NCBI RefSeq assembly: GCF_018860385.1
Contig: NZ_JAHKPH010000011.1
Coordinates: 186,001 to 250,000 of the forward strand
Reading direction: 5' to 3'
Length of the DNA stretch: 64,000 nt
Origin: Reinekea forsetii
GTDB taxonomy: Bacteria; Pseudomonadota; Gammaproteobacteria; Pseudomonadales; Natronospirillaceae
Shown here: one piece after another, positions 8,842 through 16,041 of the stretch
How the letters are laid out: every line of letters begins with the position of its first letter
Position numbering within the stretch: the stretch's first letter is position 1
Position numbers and translations under genes: made by a program
The notes under the pieces: model-generated
Database searches by the model: none
Told to the model about the DNA's origin: nothing
Seen by the model: the letters and a program-made list of their open reading frames with translations, nothing else

Positions 8842-9722
8842 TAATGGTCTCTGTATAAAATATAATCAGCAAGCTGCCACAGCAGACTTGTTTCATTTAA
8901 CCCCATGTCGGTTAACGCACTGAGTGCTCGTTGATGCTGAAAATGCGCTTGTTGTTTCGCGCCGCTTAACCCCAATAGAGTTACATAGGTTGTTTTTTGT
9001 GCCTCGGCATCGCTGCCTTGAGGTTTGCCAAGCACTTCGGTGGTGCTGGTAACATCCAGAACATCATCCGTTATTTGAAACGCCAAGCCAATGGCATCGC
9101 CGTAAACTTCCAGTTGTTGTAAAACTGAATCTGTAACGTCTTCTTTGCACAGTGCACCGATAGCTAATGACGCTTGAATGAGCGCGCCGGTTTTTAAGCG
9201 GTGTATATGCTGTAATTGTTCTAACGTACTGGAGGTTTGCTCTGCCAGTATATCCAGCATTTGGCCACCTACCATTCCTTGGCCACCGGAGGCTTTTGTT
9301 AAGGCTGTTAGCATTCGCCGAACTTGTTGGTCATTAAACTCAGTTGCCTGCGCAATTTGTAAGAACGCCTCGGTTTGCAACGCATCGCCGGCTAAAATGG
9401 CCGTAGCTTCATTAAAGGCTTTATGGTTGGTTGGTTTGCCTCGGCGCAAATCGTCGTTGTCCATAGCTGGCAAATCGTCGTGAATTAAACTGTAAACGTG
9501 CACCATTTCTATTGCGCTGGCGGGAATCAGCCAATGCTGATTCGATTGCCCGCATGCCAATGCTGCGGCACGAACCAATGCGGGTCTCAAGCGTTTGCCT
9601 CCATCGAGCAACGAATAATGAATGGCGTTTTTTAATTGTTCTGAAGGCGAATGTTGAAACGAATGTTGCAGGTGGGTTTCAAAGCGCGAACGAGTGTCGG
9701 ATAAAAATTCGTCGAGTTTCAT
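8841..9722 (-). CDS. ispA: Farnesyl diphosphate synthase (geranyltranstransferase)
   Basis: A 293-residue all-helical trans-prenyltransferase that makes farnesyl diphosphate from DMAPP and IPP, feeding ubiquinone and undecaprenyl phosphate synthesis. The first aspartate-rich motif DDLPAMDNDD is near residues 87-96 with the following RRGKPTNH, and the second (DDVLD) is near 220. Its ATG overlaps the xseB stop by one base (TAATG) and its stop overlaps the next start by one base, so the three genes form a tightly coupled unit. Length is normal for the bacterial short-chain type. Confidence 0.96.
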   Translation of the reverse strand: MKLDEFLSDTRSRFETHLQHSFQHSPSEQLKNAIHYSLLDGGKRLRPALVRAAALACGQSNQHWLIPASAIEMVHVYSLIHDDLPAMDNDDLRRGKPTNHKAFNEATAILAGDALQTEAFLQIAQATEFNDQQVRRMLTALTKASGGQGMVGGQMLDILAEQTSSTLEQLQHIHRLKTGALIQASLAIGALCKEDVTDSVLQQLEVYGDAIGLAFQITDDVLDVTSTTEVLGKPQGSDAEAQKTTYVTLLGLSGAKQQAHFQHQRALSALTDMGLNETSLLWQLADYILYRDH

Positions 9723-9958
9723 TAGGCCTCTTGATCGTCAAGGTCTTGCAAAGATTCCAAACCGTTTTTATCGACCAATACTTGTACCTTTTGCTGGGCA
9801 TCGGCTAACGTTTTTTGACATTGGTTGGTCAGTTTGACACCCGATTCAAATGCCTTCATTGCGTCATCTAGGCTGAGCTCGCCCGACTCAAGTTGTTCAA
9901 CAATGTTCTCTAAAGCCGTTAAATCGTCTTCGAATGAGTTTTTAGTTGGATTCGCCAT
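9722..9958 (-). CDS. xseB: Exodeoxyribonuclease VII small subunit
   Basis: A 78-residue helical protein with the family core FEDDLTALENIVEQLESGELSLDDAMKAFESGVKL, seen at residues 9-43 (quoted here by its parts FEDDL, VEQLESGELSLD and AFESGVKL). It binds XseA to form the single-strand exonuclease VII complex. It is first in the xseB-ispA transcript. The large-subunit gene xseA is not in the window, as is usual in gammaproteobacteria. Confidence 0.95.
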   Translation of the reverse strand: MANPTKNSFEDDLTALENIVEQLESGELSLDDAMKAFESGVKLTNQCQKTLADAQQKVQVLVDKNGLESLQDLDDQEA

Positions 9959-10009
9959 TGAAATACCTCTAGCATCGGCACTTTTAAAGTGAAACTTGCA
10001 AATTTAGGG

Positions 10010-10036
10010 TTAATTTTCAGAAATCTCGGCCGATAG
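10010..10036 (+). promoter_or_regulatory. Sigma-28 (FliA) promoter for pomAB
   Basis: TTAATTTT at 10010-10017 and GCCGATAG at 10029-10036 are separated by exactly 11 bases. Against the sigma-28 consensus TAAAGTTT-N11-GCCGATAA these match at 6 of 8 and 7 of 8 positions. It lies about 165 bases upstream of the pomA start, on the same strand, in the gap after divergent xseB. Confidence 0.7.
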
Positions 10037-10206
10037 AGCCTTTGAAGGCCAGAGTTTAAACTATTAGGTCGATGAGTGAAATGCGGTTCGCCTTTTCTGT
10101 TCAGGGTTCTGGCTACCGAGTTTTATTTTTACTGCTAAGCTTTAACTAATTCTTTTTATTCCCTCTTTATTTATTTGAAGAGGTTTACAGTACAGCGAGG
10201 TATTTC

Positions 10207-10956
10207 GTGGATATAGCTATGATTGTCGGGCTCATTGGGGCTCTCGCCATGATCATCATGTCCATGCTTTTGGGCGGAAGTCTAGGCATATTTATTAACA
10301 TTCCATCGGTGCTTATTGTATTTGGTGGCTCGACCTTTGTGGCCATGTCGAAATTCACCCTTGAGCAGTTTTTAGGCGTCGGAAAAGTGGTCGGGAAGGC
10401 CTTTTCATTTTCAATTGTTAAGCCAGAAGACTTAATTGGAGAAATCGTTGAGCTTGCCGATGGCGCTCGTAAGGGTGGTTTATTGTCTCTAGAGGGCAAA
10501 GAGACCAGCAGTGACTTTTTATCAAAAGGGATTCAGTTGCTGGTAGACGGCCATGACCCTGAAGTCGTAAAAACGTTATTAAACAAAGATATGAAAATGA
10601 CCTCAGATCGGCATGCCGACGGGGCAAAATTTTTCAGTGCCATGGCCGACGTAGGCCCTGCAATGGGTATGATCGGTACGTTGATCGGGCTGGTTGCGAT
10701 GTTGGCCAACATGGACGATCCAAAAACCATTGGTCCTGCTATGGCGGTTGCCTTGTTAACTACACTTTATGGCTCATTCTTAGCCACCGTTATCTGTATT
10801 CCAATTGCCGATAAACTGGGTGTGCGTTCTAAGCAAGAAGAAACGATTCAAAAAATGGCGATCGATGGCTTATTGGCCATTCAAGCTGGCCAAAACCCTC
10901 GTATTATTGAATCAATGTTGAAAAGTTATCTGCCATCTAATTTGCGTGGCGAATAA
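10207..10956 (+). CDS. pomA: Flagellar stator protein PomA (MotA family, sodium type)
   Basis: A 249-residue inner-membrane protein with four transmembrane segments (near 3-23, 30-48, 150-170 and 182-202) that forms the stator ion channel with PomB. It aligns with Vibrio PomA along its length, including LGGSLGIFINIPS, AKGxFS-type loop residues near 85-90 and the MIGTLIGLVAMLANMDDP block. The cytoplasmic loop has charged residues expected to contact FliG. GTG start with GAGG upstream. The shorter, PomA-like form (not the 295-residue E. coli MotA) points to sodium coupling, which is inference from family. It is followed after nine bases by pomB. Confidence 0.93.
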   Translation: MDIAMIVGLIGALAMIIMSMLLGGSLGIFINIPSVLIVFGGSTFVAMSKFTLEQFLGVGKVVGKAFSFSIVKPEDLIGEIVELADGARKGGLLSLEGKETSSDFLSKGIQLLVDGHDPEVVKTLLNKDMKMTSDRHADGAKFFSAMADVGPAMGMIGTLIGLVAMLANMDDPKTIGPAMAVALLTTLYGSFLATVICIPIADKLGVRSKQEETIQKMAIDGLLAIQAGQNPRIIESMLKSYLPSNLRGE

Positions 10957-10965
10957 GGGATAGGA

Positions 10966-11916
10966 ATGGAAGAAGAAGACGATTGCCCCGAATGCATTGA
11001 AGGTCTCCCTGCATGGATGGGTACATTTTCAGACTTAATGGCACTGTTAATGTGCTTTTTCGTGCTGCTGTTGTCTTTCTCTGAGATGGATGCCTTAAAG
11101 TTTAAACGTTTAGCGGGTTCTTTGCGCAATGCCTTTGGTGTGCAAGCCGAGGTGAATGTGATGGATATTCCAAAAGGGACTAGCATAATCGCGAAAGAAT
11201 TTAGCCCCGGTACGCCGAATCCGACGCCGTTAAATTCTGTTCGTCAAGATACCGTGGATGACCTTAAAGACTCGTTGGAAATTCTTTGCCAAGATACCGT
11301 GACCATGCAAGAAACCGCGCAGGGTGAAGAAGGCAAGTTGTCTCGCGATATCGCCGTTCCAGAAAACGCGACGTCTGAAGAGGTTCAAGAGCGGGCCGAG
11401 CAATTTGCAGAAGCCTTGGCAAAAGAAGTCGCTGAAGGCGCGCTGCAAATAGAAACCATAAACGAAACCATTATTATTCGAATTAAAGAACAGAGCTTCA
11501 GTGGCGGCTCGGATTATGTTGCTGATGATTTCTTACCTGTTCTGGATAAAATCCGAGAGCTTTTGGTGACTACTCCTGGAAAGTTATTCGTAGAAGGTCA
11601 TACGGACAACATTCCGATCAGTACGGCGCGTTTTAGAAATAACTGGTTACTCAGTGCGGCCCGAGCCTTGGCTGTGGCAGAGTACCTATTTATCGCGCCT
11701 GAGATGAGCGAAGACCGTTTCACTATTGTTGGGCATGGGTCAACCAAGCCGTTGGCTTCAAATGATACACCAGAAGGACGGTTGCAAAATCGCCGCGTCG
11801 AAATATTAGTGAAGCAAGTGAATGAGAACTTCGATGGTACGCCTTCTCCTAGCCCAGAAGATGTTGACCCAGGCGACCCTAGCTTATTTGGTCTTGACTC
11901 TGATGAGATTTTCTAA
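10966..11916 (+). CDS. pomB: Flagellar stator protein PomB (MotB family, OmpA-like peptidoglycan binding)
   Basis: A 316-residue protein with a short cytoplasmic start, one membrane segment (about 17-40) holding the ion-binding aspartate at residue 23 (GTFSDLM), the plug/linker region with DIPKGTSIIAKEFSPG as in Vibrio PomB, and a periplasmic OmpA-like domain from about 165 to 290 (EGHTDNIPIS, NRRVEI). It anchors the stator to peptidoglycan and couples ion flow to torque. The 3' end overlaps the convergent rlmA gene by 38 bases. Confidence 0.93.
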   Translation: MEEEDDCPECIEGLPAWMGTFSDLMALLMCFFVLLLSFSEMDALKFKRLAGSLRNAFGVQAEVNVMDIPKGTSIIAKEFSPGTPNPTPLNSVRQDTVDDLKDSLEILCQDTVTMQETAQGEEGKLSRDIAVPENATSEEVQERAEQFAEALAKEVAEGALQIETINETIIIRIKEQSFSGGSDYVADDFLPVLDKIRELLVTTPGKLFVEGHTDNIPISTARFRNNWLLSAARALAVAEYLFIAPEMSEDRFTIVGHGSTKPLASNDTPEGRLQNRRVEILVKQVNENFDGTPSPSPEDVDPGDPSLFGLDSDEIF

Positions 11917-12739
11917 AGTGATACAATTTAAAACAAGCTGTGTCAGTCAACGAGACTACTTCTGATAACTGACGCCTTTTGTCTAGCGGTAATCGATGGG
12001 CATGAGGTGTCATTCCAAGCAAGTCAAATATCGCTTCGTTAGTGGTTAAATTAAGTGGAACGGTGATGCGCTGCTCACTGACTAAATCGAAGCCGTTGTT
12101 AAAGTATTCTAAATGTTTAGACGTGTCATACGGCCTCACTTTATCATAGATGATCTTACGTAAGCCCATTAAATGGTCTCTGTCTGGTACGACCATAAGT
12201 ACCGAGCCATTGTCTTTTAATACGCGATGAAATGGCACCGCATCGACACGTGAAAAGATGCTAACAATGGCATCAAAACTGTTTGATCCATAGGGTGGGT
12301 GTGCGCTTGATGCAACACTCCAGTGAATCTCTTTAAAGCGACTCGCCGCCTGAATGGCCGGTTTAGAAATATCGAGCCCGTAAACCATAAAGTCAGGGTT
12401 AGATTGCGCAATTATTTGCGTGTAATACCCTTCGCCGCACCCAGCATCCCAGATGGTTGCTGACTCAGGCAGCAACTGCTGAGCCTGCTCCGCCACAAAG
12501 TCAGCCAAGGGTTGATAGTGATTGGCGGCTAAAAAGCGACGCCGACTTTCCACCATATCAGCATCATCACCCGGTGCTTTACTGTTCTTTTTATGGGCGA
12601 GTAGTAAGTTTAAATAGCCTTTTTTGTGTACATCGAAAGTATGATTGTTTTCACAATTGAATTGTCTGAGGCTAGGGTTTAGGGGTTGTTCACAGACGGG
12701 GCACTGATAGTGTTGTGCAGTCTTTAGGTTATTTGACAT
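11879..12739 (-). CDS. rlmA: 23S rRNA (guanine(745)-N1)-methyltransferase RlmA
   Basis: A 286-residue SAM-dependent methyltransferase. The N-terminal zinc finger is visible as CPVC near residue 14 and a second pair from CENNH near residue 29; KKGYLNLLL and GDDADMVESRRRFL are family signatures; the class I motif DAGCGEGYY is near residue 98. The enzyme methylates G745 in helix 35 of 23S rRNA. Gram-positive TlrB-type homologues methylate G748, but the gammaproteobacterial context favours RlmA(I). The last 38 bases overlap the 3' end of pomB on the opposite strand. Confidence 0.92.
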   Translation of the reverse strand: MSNNLKTAQHYQCPVCEQPLNPSLRQFNCENNHTFDVHKKGYLNLLLAHKKNSKAPGDDADMVESRRRFLAANHYQPLADFVAEQAQQLLPESATIWDAGCGEGYYTQIIAQSNPDFMVYGLDISKPAIQAASRFKEIHWSVASSAHPPYGSNSFDAIVSIFSRVDAVPFHRVLKDNGSVLMVVPDRDHLMGLRKIIYDKVRPYDTSKHLEYFNNGFDLVSEQRITVPLNLTTNEAIFDLLGMTPHAHRLPLDKRRQLSEVVSLTDTACFKLYHFRKSHQSQDQIS

Positions 12740-12790
12740 TGTTTGGTCGGCGCTGAATTTTTGCCATGATGCCGTTATGCGCTATGAGGG

Positions 12791-13072
12791 TCAATTCCCG
12801 CGCCGATTATTTTCACCGACGGCCGCAGCGACGGTTTCCGGGGTGGCGTACTCTAACGTGTTCGGCATACGTTTATAGCCATAAAGGGCTTCAACGGTTT
12901 CATCCAGCAACGCTAGGTATTTCCGGTCGACATCGTTGACAGGGCGGTTTCGCTGAGCGCTCAGTGCAGCGGCCTTAGCATGCTTGATGACCATAAAGGC
13001 TGTGTGGCCTTGATCTTTCAGCACTAATGCCAGACGACGTTTCTCCCAGTCGGATAAACCATCTATGAACAT
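12791..13072 (-). CDS. Small protein of unknown function
   Basis: A 93-residue ORF with a plausible ribosome site (AAGGG about 10 bases before the ATG). I do not recognise it. It is mostly helical in character: an amphipathic start (GLSDWEKRRLALVL), a histidine-containing middle (HTAFMVIKHAKAAAL), then DRKYLALLDETVEALYGYKRMP. There is no signal peptide or membrane segment, so it is probably cytoplasmic. It is upstream of rlmA by 51 bases on the same strand and may share a transcript. Coding-like amino acid composition supports it being real. Confidence 0.65.
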   Translation of the reverse strand: MFIDGLSDWEKRRLALVLKDQGHTAFMVIKHAKAAALSAQRNRPVNDVDRKYLALLDETVEALYGYKRMPNTLEYATPETVAAAVGENNRRGN

Positions 13073-13275
13073 GTACGCGAACCCTTACTTGTTGCGAGTG
13101 ATTATCAAAGAACAATAAGCTGACATTACCGTTTTGCGATGCATTTCACACCTTTTGATGCAAAAAAGGTTGCCTTTTTGAGTGATACGTCTAAAAATTT
13201 TTCCTTTTCGTCAATAATGTGACTAAATTGTGATCAGACCTAGAGTGGCTAACGTCATTTTGGGCCGTGCGAAAA

Positions 13276-14499
13276 TCAATCAGGTTTATTCTTGGCTTCT
13301 ATCCAGCGACTCATGTATTTCATGGCACCTAATTGGTTTTGCCACATGAGTTGTTGCCAAAAATCTTGGCTTCGATGGTTTGCTACGTTCGTGAGGGCAT
13401 TCTCGAGGGTTGATGTGAAAGCACCTATCTGACTTTCTTTTAAAAAATCCTTTGCAATACGCTGATAGCCATCTGATTGCAGTTCTTGCCATTGGCCTTC
13501 GTTTAAGTAGTAATGAGCGACCTGTTTCGCAAATAGCTCAGGCTTATCTGAAAGTTCGTATATATTGGGTTGGTCACCCAGCATTGATTCAGCCCCAATC
13601 GGGGTTGTCAGAGTCGGGGTGCCGGTAAGCCATCCTTCTAAAATTTTGCCCTTTTGCCCTGCACCAAAACGTATTGGGGCTAGATTTAAGCGGTACTGTT
13701 CTACGGTTTTTAAAGAACTCTCAGTGCGGCCCTTAACAAAAAAGCCTACTTTTGGTGCATTTAACTGGTTCATCGCATGATCGGCATAAGCGCCAAAAAC
13801 ATGCATCTCAGTGCCATTCGGTAATAGTGGTCGAATAGCTGGCCAAAGGGCTTCTCGCAGCCAACGTGTGGCGTCTCTATTCGGCTCGTGCTTAAAGCCG
13901 CCAATCATGACAAGGTGTTGTCTGTCTTTAAACCTAATTTGGCTAGGTTTGGGTAGTTTAGAAACAAGGAAAGGTAAATATAAACATTTAAAACTTGGTA
14001 TATTGAACTCGGTTTTTAGAATGTCTATTTCGGCCTTTGAAATCATCAGCGTAAAGTCGCAGCGACTGATGGCTGATATTTCTCTTACGGCCGTTTCGTT
14101 AAACAAATTAATGGCTTTGTTATGTTTGAAAGCCTTTTCACGTGCTATGCGTAAACAATGTAAGTCACTGGTATCGAGCAAAGTTAAGGCATTGGGTACT
14201 TGCTCTCTAACACGCCAACCAAACTGTTCTTCCATGACAAATCGATCGTAGATGACGAGCGCGGGTTGCAACTTGGCGACCCATTGATCGAATGATGAAC
14301 AGTTAACGTCAATGGCATGAGTGGCATAACCCAGCTGATCAAAATCGGCTTGGAAGGGCGTTGCTTCTGCGGTACAAGCAATGTGTATTGAAAAACCCAT
14401 TTCTTCGATAATCTGCAATACATCTAGTGTTCTTCGACCGGCCGCAGTCGAGTTAGGTTCGGGCCAGTTTTTGGCAATGAATAAGGCCTTTTTTGTCAT
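13276..14499 (-). CDS. Glycosyltransferase, GT4-like
   Basis: A 407-residue GT-B fold protein. The N-terminal domain starts KALFIAKNWPEPNSTAAGRRT, typical of glycosyltransferases that bind acceptor near the first loop. The C-terminal donor domain has MIGGFKHEPNRDATRWL near residue 209 and the nucleotide-sugar block KGKILEGWLTGTPTLTTPIGAE near residue 298, with the EGW glutamate in the usual place. Sugar and acceptor cannot be told. It is alone, not in a polysaccharide cluster, so it may act on a surface glycan or a glycoprotein. ATG start; promoter presumably in the AT-rich gap shared with the cold-shock gene. Confidence 0.8.
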   Translation of the reverse strand: MTKKALFIAKNWPEPNSTAAGRRTLDVLQIIEEMGFSIHIACTAEATPFQADFDQLGYATHAIDVNCSSFDQWVAKLQPALVIYDRFVMEEQFGWRVREQVPNALTLLDTSDLHCLRIAREKAFKHNKAINLFNETAVREISAISRCDFTLMISKAEIDILKTEFNIPSFKCLYLPFLVSKLPKPSQIRFKDRQHLVMIGGFKHEPNRDATRWLREALWPAIRPLLPNGTEMHVFGAYADHAMNQLNAPKVGFFVKGRTESSLKTVEQYRLNLAPIRFGAGQKGKILEGWLTGTPTLTTPIGAESMLGDQPNIYELSDKPELFAKQVAHYYLNEGQWQELQSDGYQRIAKDFLKESQIGAFTSTLENALTNVANHRSQDFWQQLMWQNQLGAMKYMSRWIEAKNKPD

Positions 14500-14698
14500 G
14501 TTATAACATTTCTTTATAATGGAGTTGAATGGCGATTTTGTTTTAAATTTACGGTTAAAGCAGTGTAATAGAGTCTGTTGCTAATTACTTGTTTTGAAAG
14601 TAAATATAAATCGAAACTATCAATTTAATGCTTTATTTTTATCGGCAATCTTTAACTGATATTAGATCATTTTCGCATTTGTTGGCCAGATGGTTTAG

Positions 14699-14726
14699 TT
14701 GACGACCAGAATATGTTCACTATAAT
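14699..14726 (+). promoter_or_regulatory. Sigma-70 promoter of the cold-shock gene
   Basis: TTGACG at 14699-14704 and a perfect TATAAT at 14721-14726 are 16 bases apart. Transcription would start near 14733, giving a leader of about 160 nt before the cold-shock start codon. TGACG at 14730-14734, at the predicted +1, resembles the start of the E. coli cspA cold box. Confidence 0.7.
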
Positions 14727-14732
14727 GAATGA

Positions 14733-14894
14733 CGCTAGAACGTAAGTCTTATTACCGCATTTCGAACATAGGCGTATGGCTCCATTTTCGTCCTGTTGTA
14801 TATAAGTAGATGTACTTTTCTGGCTCGACCGTCTTGTGCGTTGAGGCAACTCTACTCAAAGGCGTTTTATACTTTTATATAATAGGAAAACAGC
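14733..14894 (+). promoter_or_regulatory. Long 5' leader of the cold-shock mRNA
   Basis: About 160 bases lie between the predicted transcription start and the ATG. E. coli cspA has a leader of very similar size that refolds in the cold to expose the ribosome site. Here the ribosome site AGGAAA stands just before the ATG. A 60-codon minus-strand ORF across this stretch is taken as chance. The rest of the 395-base gap (14500-14698) is AT-rich and holds the divergent promoter of the glycosyltransferase. Confidence 0.5.
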
Positions 14895-15104
14895 ATGTCT
14901 GATTCAGTAACTGGCACTGTAAAGTGGTTTAACGAAACTAAAGGTTTTGGATTCATCGAACAAGAAAATGGCCCTGATGTGTTCGCACATTTCAGCGCGA
15001 TCTCTGGTTCTGGTTTCAAAACATTGGCCGAAGGTCAAAAAGTTCAGTTTACCATTACTCAAGGTCAGAAAGGCCCTCAAGCTGAGAACATCGAAGCTAT
15101 CTAA
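14895..15104 (+). CDS. Cold-shock domain protein, CspA family
   Basis: A 69-residue single cold-shock domain (five-stranded OB fold) that binds single-stranded RNA and DNA as an RNA chaperone. RNP1 is KGFGFI at residues 16-21 and RNP2 is VFAHFSAI at 29-36; the opening GTVKWFN is canonical. Length is exactly typical. The long leader and strong promoter suggest post-transcriptional control, as in cspA, but cold induction cannot be judged from sequence. A strong terminator follows. Confidence 0.95.
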   Translation: MSDSVTGTVKWFNETKGFGFIEQENGPDVFAHFSAISGSGFKTLAEGQKVQFTITQGQKGPQAENIEAI

Positions 15105-15132
15105 TATGTTCGTTGTTCACTGAACGTATAGA

Positions 15133-15159
15133 AGCAGATCTAACGATCTGCTTTTTTTT
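15133..15159 (+). terminator. Rho-independent terminator of the cold-shock gene
   Basis: Perfect 8-bp stem AGCAGATC/GATCTGCT with a TAAC loop, followed by eight Ts, 28 bases past the stop codon. Confidence 0.93.
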
Positions 15160-15170
15160 GCGCTTTAAAA

Positions 15171-15199
15171 AGTAGGAGCGCGCGAAGCGGCGATGGTTT
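15171..15199 (+). repeat. REP-like element, copy A
   Basis: AGTAGGAGCGCGCGAAGC followed by GGCGATGGTTT. The same start and end recur at 15845-15884 with an extra ten bases inside. The shape resembles the 'GTAGGAGC...GCGA' REP elements of Pseudomonas and relatives. Confidence 0.6.
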
Positions 15200-15204
15200 A
15201 AAGT

Positions 15205-15247
15205 GTCTTGATTTAGCTTGCAGCTTGAAGCTAATAACTTGCAGCTT
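15205..15247 (+). repeat. Dispersed CTTGCAGCTT repeat, copy 1
   Basis: Contains TTAGCTTGCAGCTTGAAGC and then a second ACTTGCAGCTTA. Related copies lie at 15658-15690, 15880-15906 and, on the other strand, 51291-51332; the tandem block at 15985-16036 is built from the same heptamer. Confidence 0.6.
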
Positions 15248-15378
15248 ATTTCCCGCAGCCTAAAACTGTGTTCCCAACATTACCGATATTTCAAATTAAA
15301 AGCATAAATACAGGGCGTTAAATTTTTATTTCTATAGAATAGAACATTCATTTAATTGAGTAAGTTAGGGAGTTGAGC

Positions 15379-15600
15379 ATGGGCATGCTAATTGGAGCTG
15401 TTGCAATTGTTGTAGGACCCATTCTAGGATTAATTTTATCAAGTATCTTACGATCCAGTTACCGAAAGAAAATGCAACGATTTAACAAGCCAGAAAGCAT
15501 TTTAGTTAAGCTATTCATTACGCTAGGTTCAGTTATTGGAGCCACAATTATAAGCTTTTTGGCAATTGCCGAATATGCCCTTGAGAATTTTGCAGGATAA
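15379..15600 (+). CDS. Small membrane protein of unknown function
   Basis: A 73-residue protein with two hydrophobic segments: residues about 1-22 and 45-68, separated by a basic stretch (SSYRKKMQRFNKPES). I chose the ATG at 15379 because AGGGAG sits 6 bases before it; a TTG at 15373 would add two residues. Both ends should face the same side, with the basic loop in the cytoplasm. Not recognised as a named family. It lies between repeat elements in an otherwise gene-poor gap, with no operon partners. Confidence 0.6.
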   Translation: MGMLIGAVAIVVGPILGLILSSILRSSYRKKMQRFNKPESILVKLFITLGSVIGATIISFLAIAEYALENFAG

Positions 15601-15657
15601 TTAGAAACGTGGCTTTTGAATTAGAATGACCCGCACCTCAAAACGAAGTGTTTAAAT

Positions 15658-15690
15658 GTTTTGATCTAACCCGCAGCTCGAAGCCCGCAG
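15658..15690 (+). repeat. Dispersed repeat, copy 2
   Basis: TTTTGATCTAACCCGCAGCT followed by CGAAGCCC; aligned with copy 1 (TCTTGATTTAGCTTGCAGCT then TGAAGC) and copy 3 (TTTTGACCTTACCCGCAGCC then CGAAAC). Confidence 0.5.
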
Positions 15691-15844
15691 ACTAATACAG
15701 TTTCTAAAACCCGCTTCGGTGGTGCGTTCCACTACCGCGGGTCGCTTTTCGTGCATCCATGCACCGCTAAACTTCGCTATCCAGGCTTACGATCCCCACT
15801 CCAGTGAAACCCACCCCCAAAGCTAATCACCAACGGCACACCCA

Positions 15845-15884
15845 AGTAGGAGCGCGCGAAGCAAAGCGAAGCCGCGATGGTTTT
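15845..15884 (+). repeat. REP-like element, copy B
   Basis: Same ends as copy A at 15171 (AGTAGGAGCGCGCGAAGC ... GCGATGGTTT) with an added AAAGCGAAGC. The inner part can fold (GCGAAGC units). Confidence 0.6.
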
Positions 15885-15906
15885 GACCTTACCCGCAGCC
15901 CGAAAC
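15880..15906 (+). repeat. Dispersed repeat, copy 3
   Basis: TTTTGACCTTACCCGCAGCC then CGAAAC, directly after REP copy B, in the same order as copy 1 after REP copy A. The REP and this element therefore seem to travel as a composite. Confidence 0.5.
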
Positions 15907-15928
15907 CAAATACCGCTCTTAATAACCC

Positions 15929-15974
15929 AAAAAAAAATCGCCAATCACACTTGAATTTCAAAAGTGACGGCGAT
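15929..15974 (-). terminator. Rho-independent terminator of trpS
   Basis: On the minus strand ATCGCC pairs with GGCGAT and inner CACTT with AAGTG, forming a long interrupted hairpin followed by a run of Ts (As at 15929-15937 on the plus strand). It lies about 70 bases past the trpS stop, the heptamer block being in between. Confidence 0.8.
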
Positions 15975-15984
15975 CTAATTTTGT

Positions 15985-16036
15985 CTTGCAGCTTGCAGCT
16001 TGCAGCTTGCAGCTTGCAGCTTGCAGCTTGCAGCTT
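15985..16036 (+). repeat. Tandem heptamer (CTTGCAG)7
   Basis: Seven perfect copies of CTTGCAG plus a final CTT, 52 bases in all, ending 5 bases before the trpS stop codon. The same heptamer is the core of the dispersed repeat nearby. Perfect identity suggests recent slippage expansion. Confidence 0.95.
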
Positions 16037-16041
16037 AAAAA

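Larger units (their letters stand above)
15601..16041. other. Gene-free, repeat-rich interval before trpS 3' end
   Basis: These 441 bases contain copies 2 and 3 of the dispersed repeat, REP copy B, the trpS terminator and the tandem heptamer block. Long ORFs called across it on the plus strand come from the heptamer reading open in all frames (LQLAACS repeats) and are not genes. Confidence 0.75.

Noticed and set aside
10926-11186. An 86-residue minus-strand ORF inside pomB
   Set aside because: Overlaps the well-supported pomB start and membrane segment; no support of its own.
13073-13275. CRP-like sites with TGTGA near 13.2 kb
   Set aside because: Two TGTGA half-sites are direct repeats, not the inverted TGTGAN6TCACA form.
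14667-14849. A 60-residue minus-strand ORF in the gap before the cold-shock gene
   Set aside because: It crosses the predicted promoter and leader of the cold-shock gene, has no ribosome site and no family resemblance.
15985-16036. Possible CRISPR-like array
   Set aside because: The repeat is a 7-base unit with no spacers; no cas genes are near.
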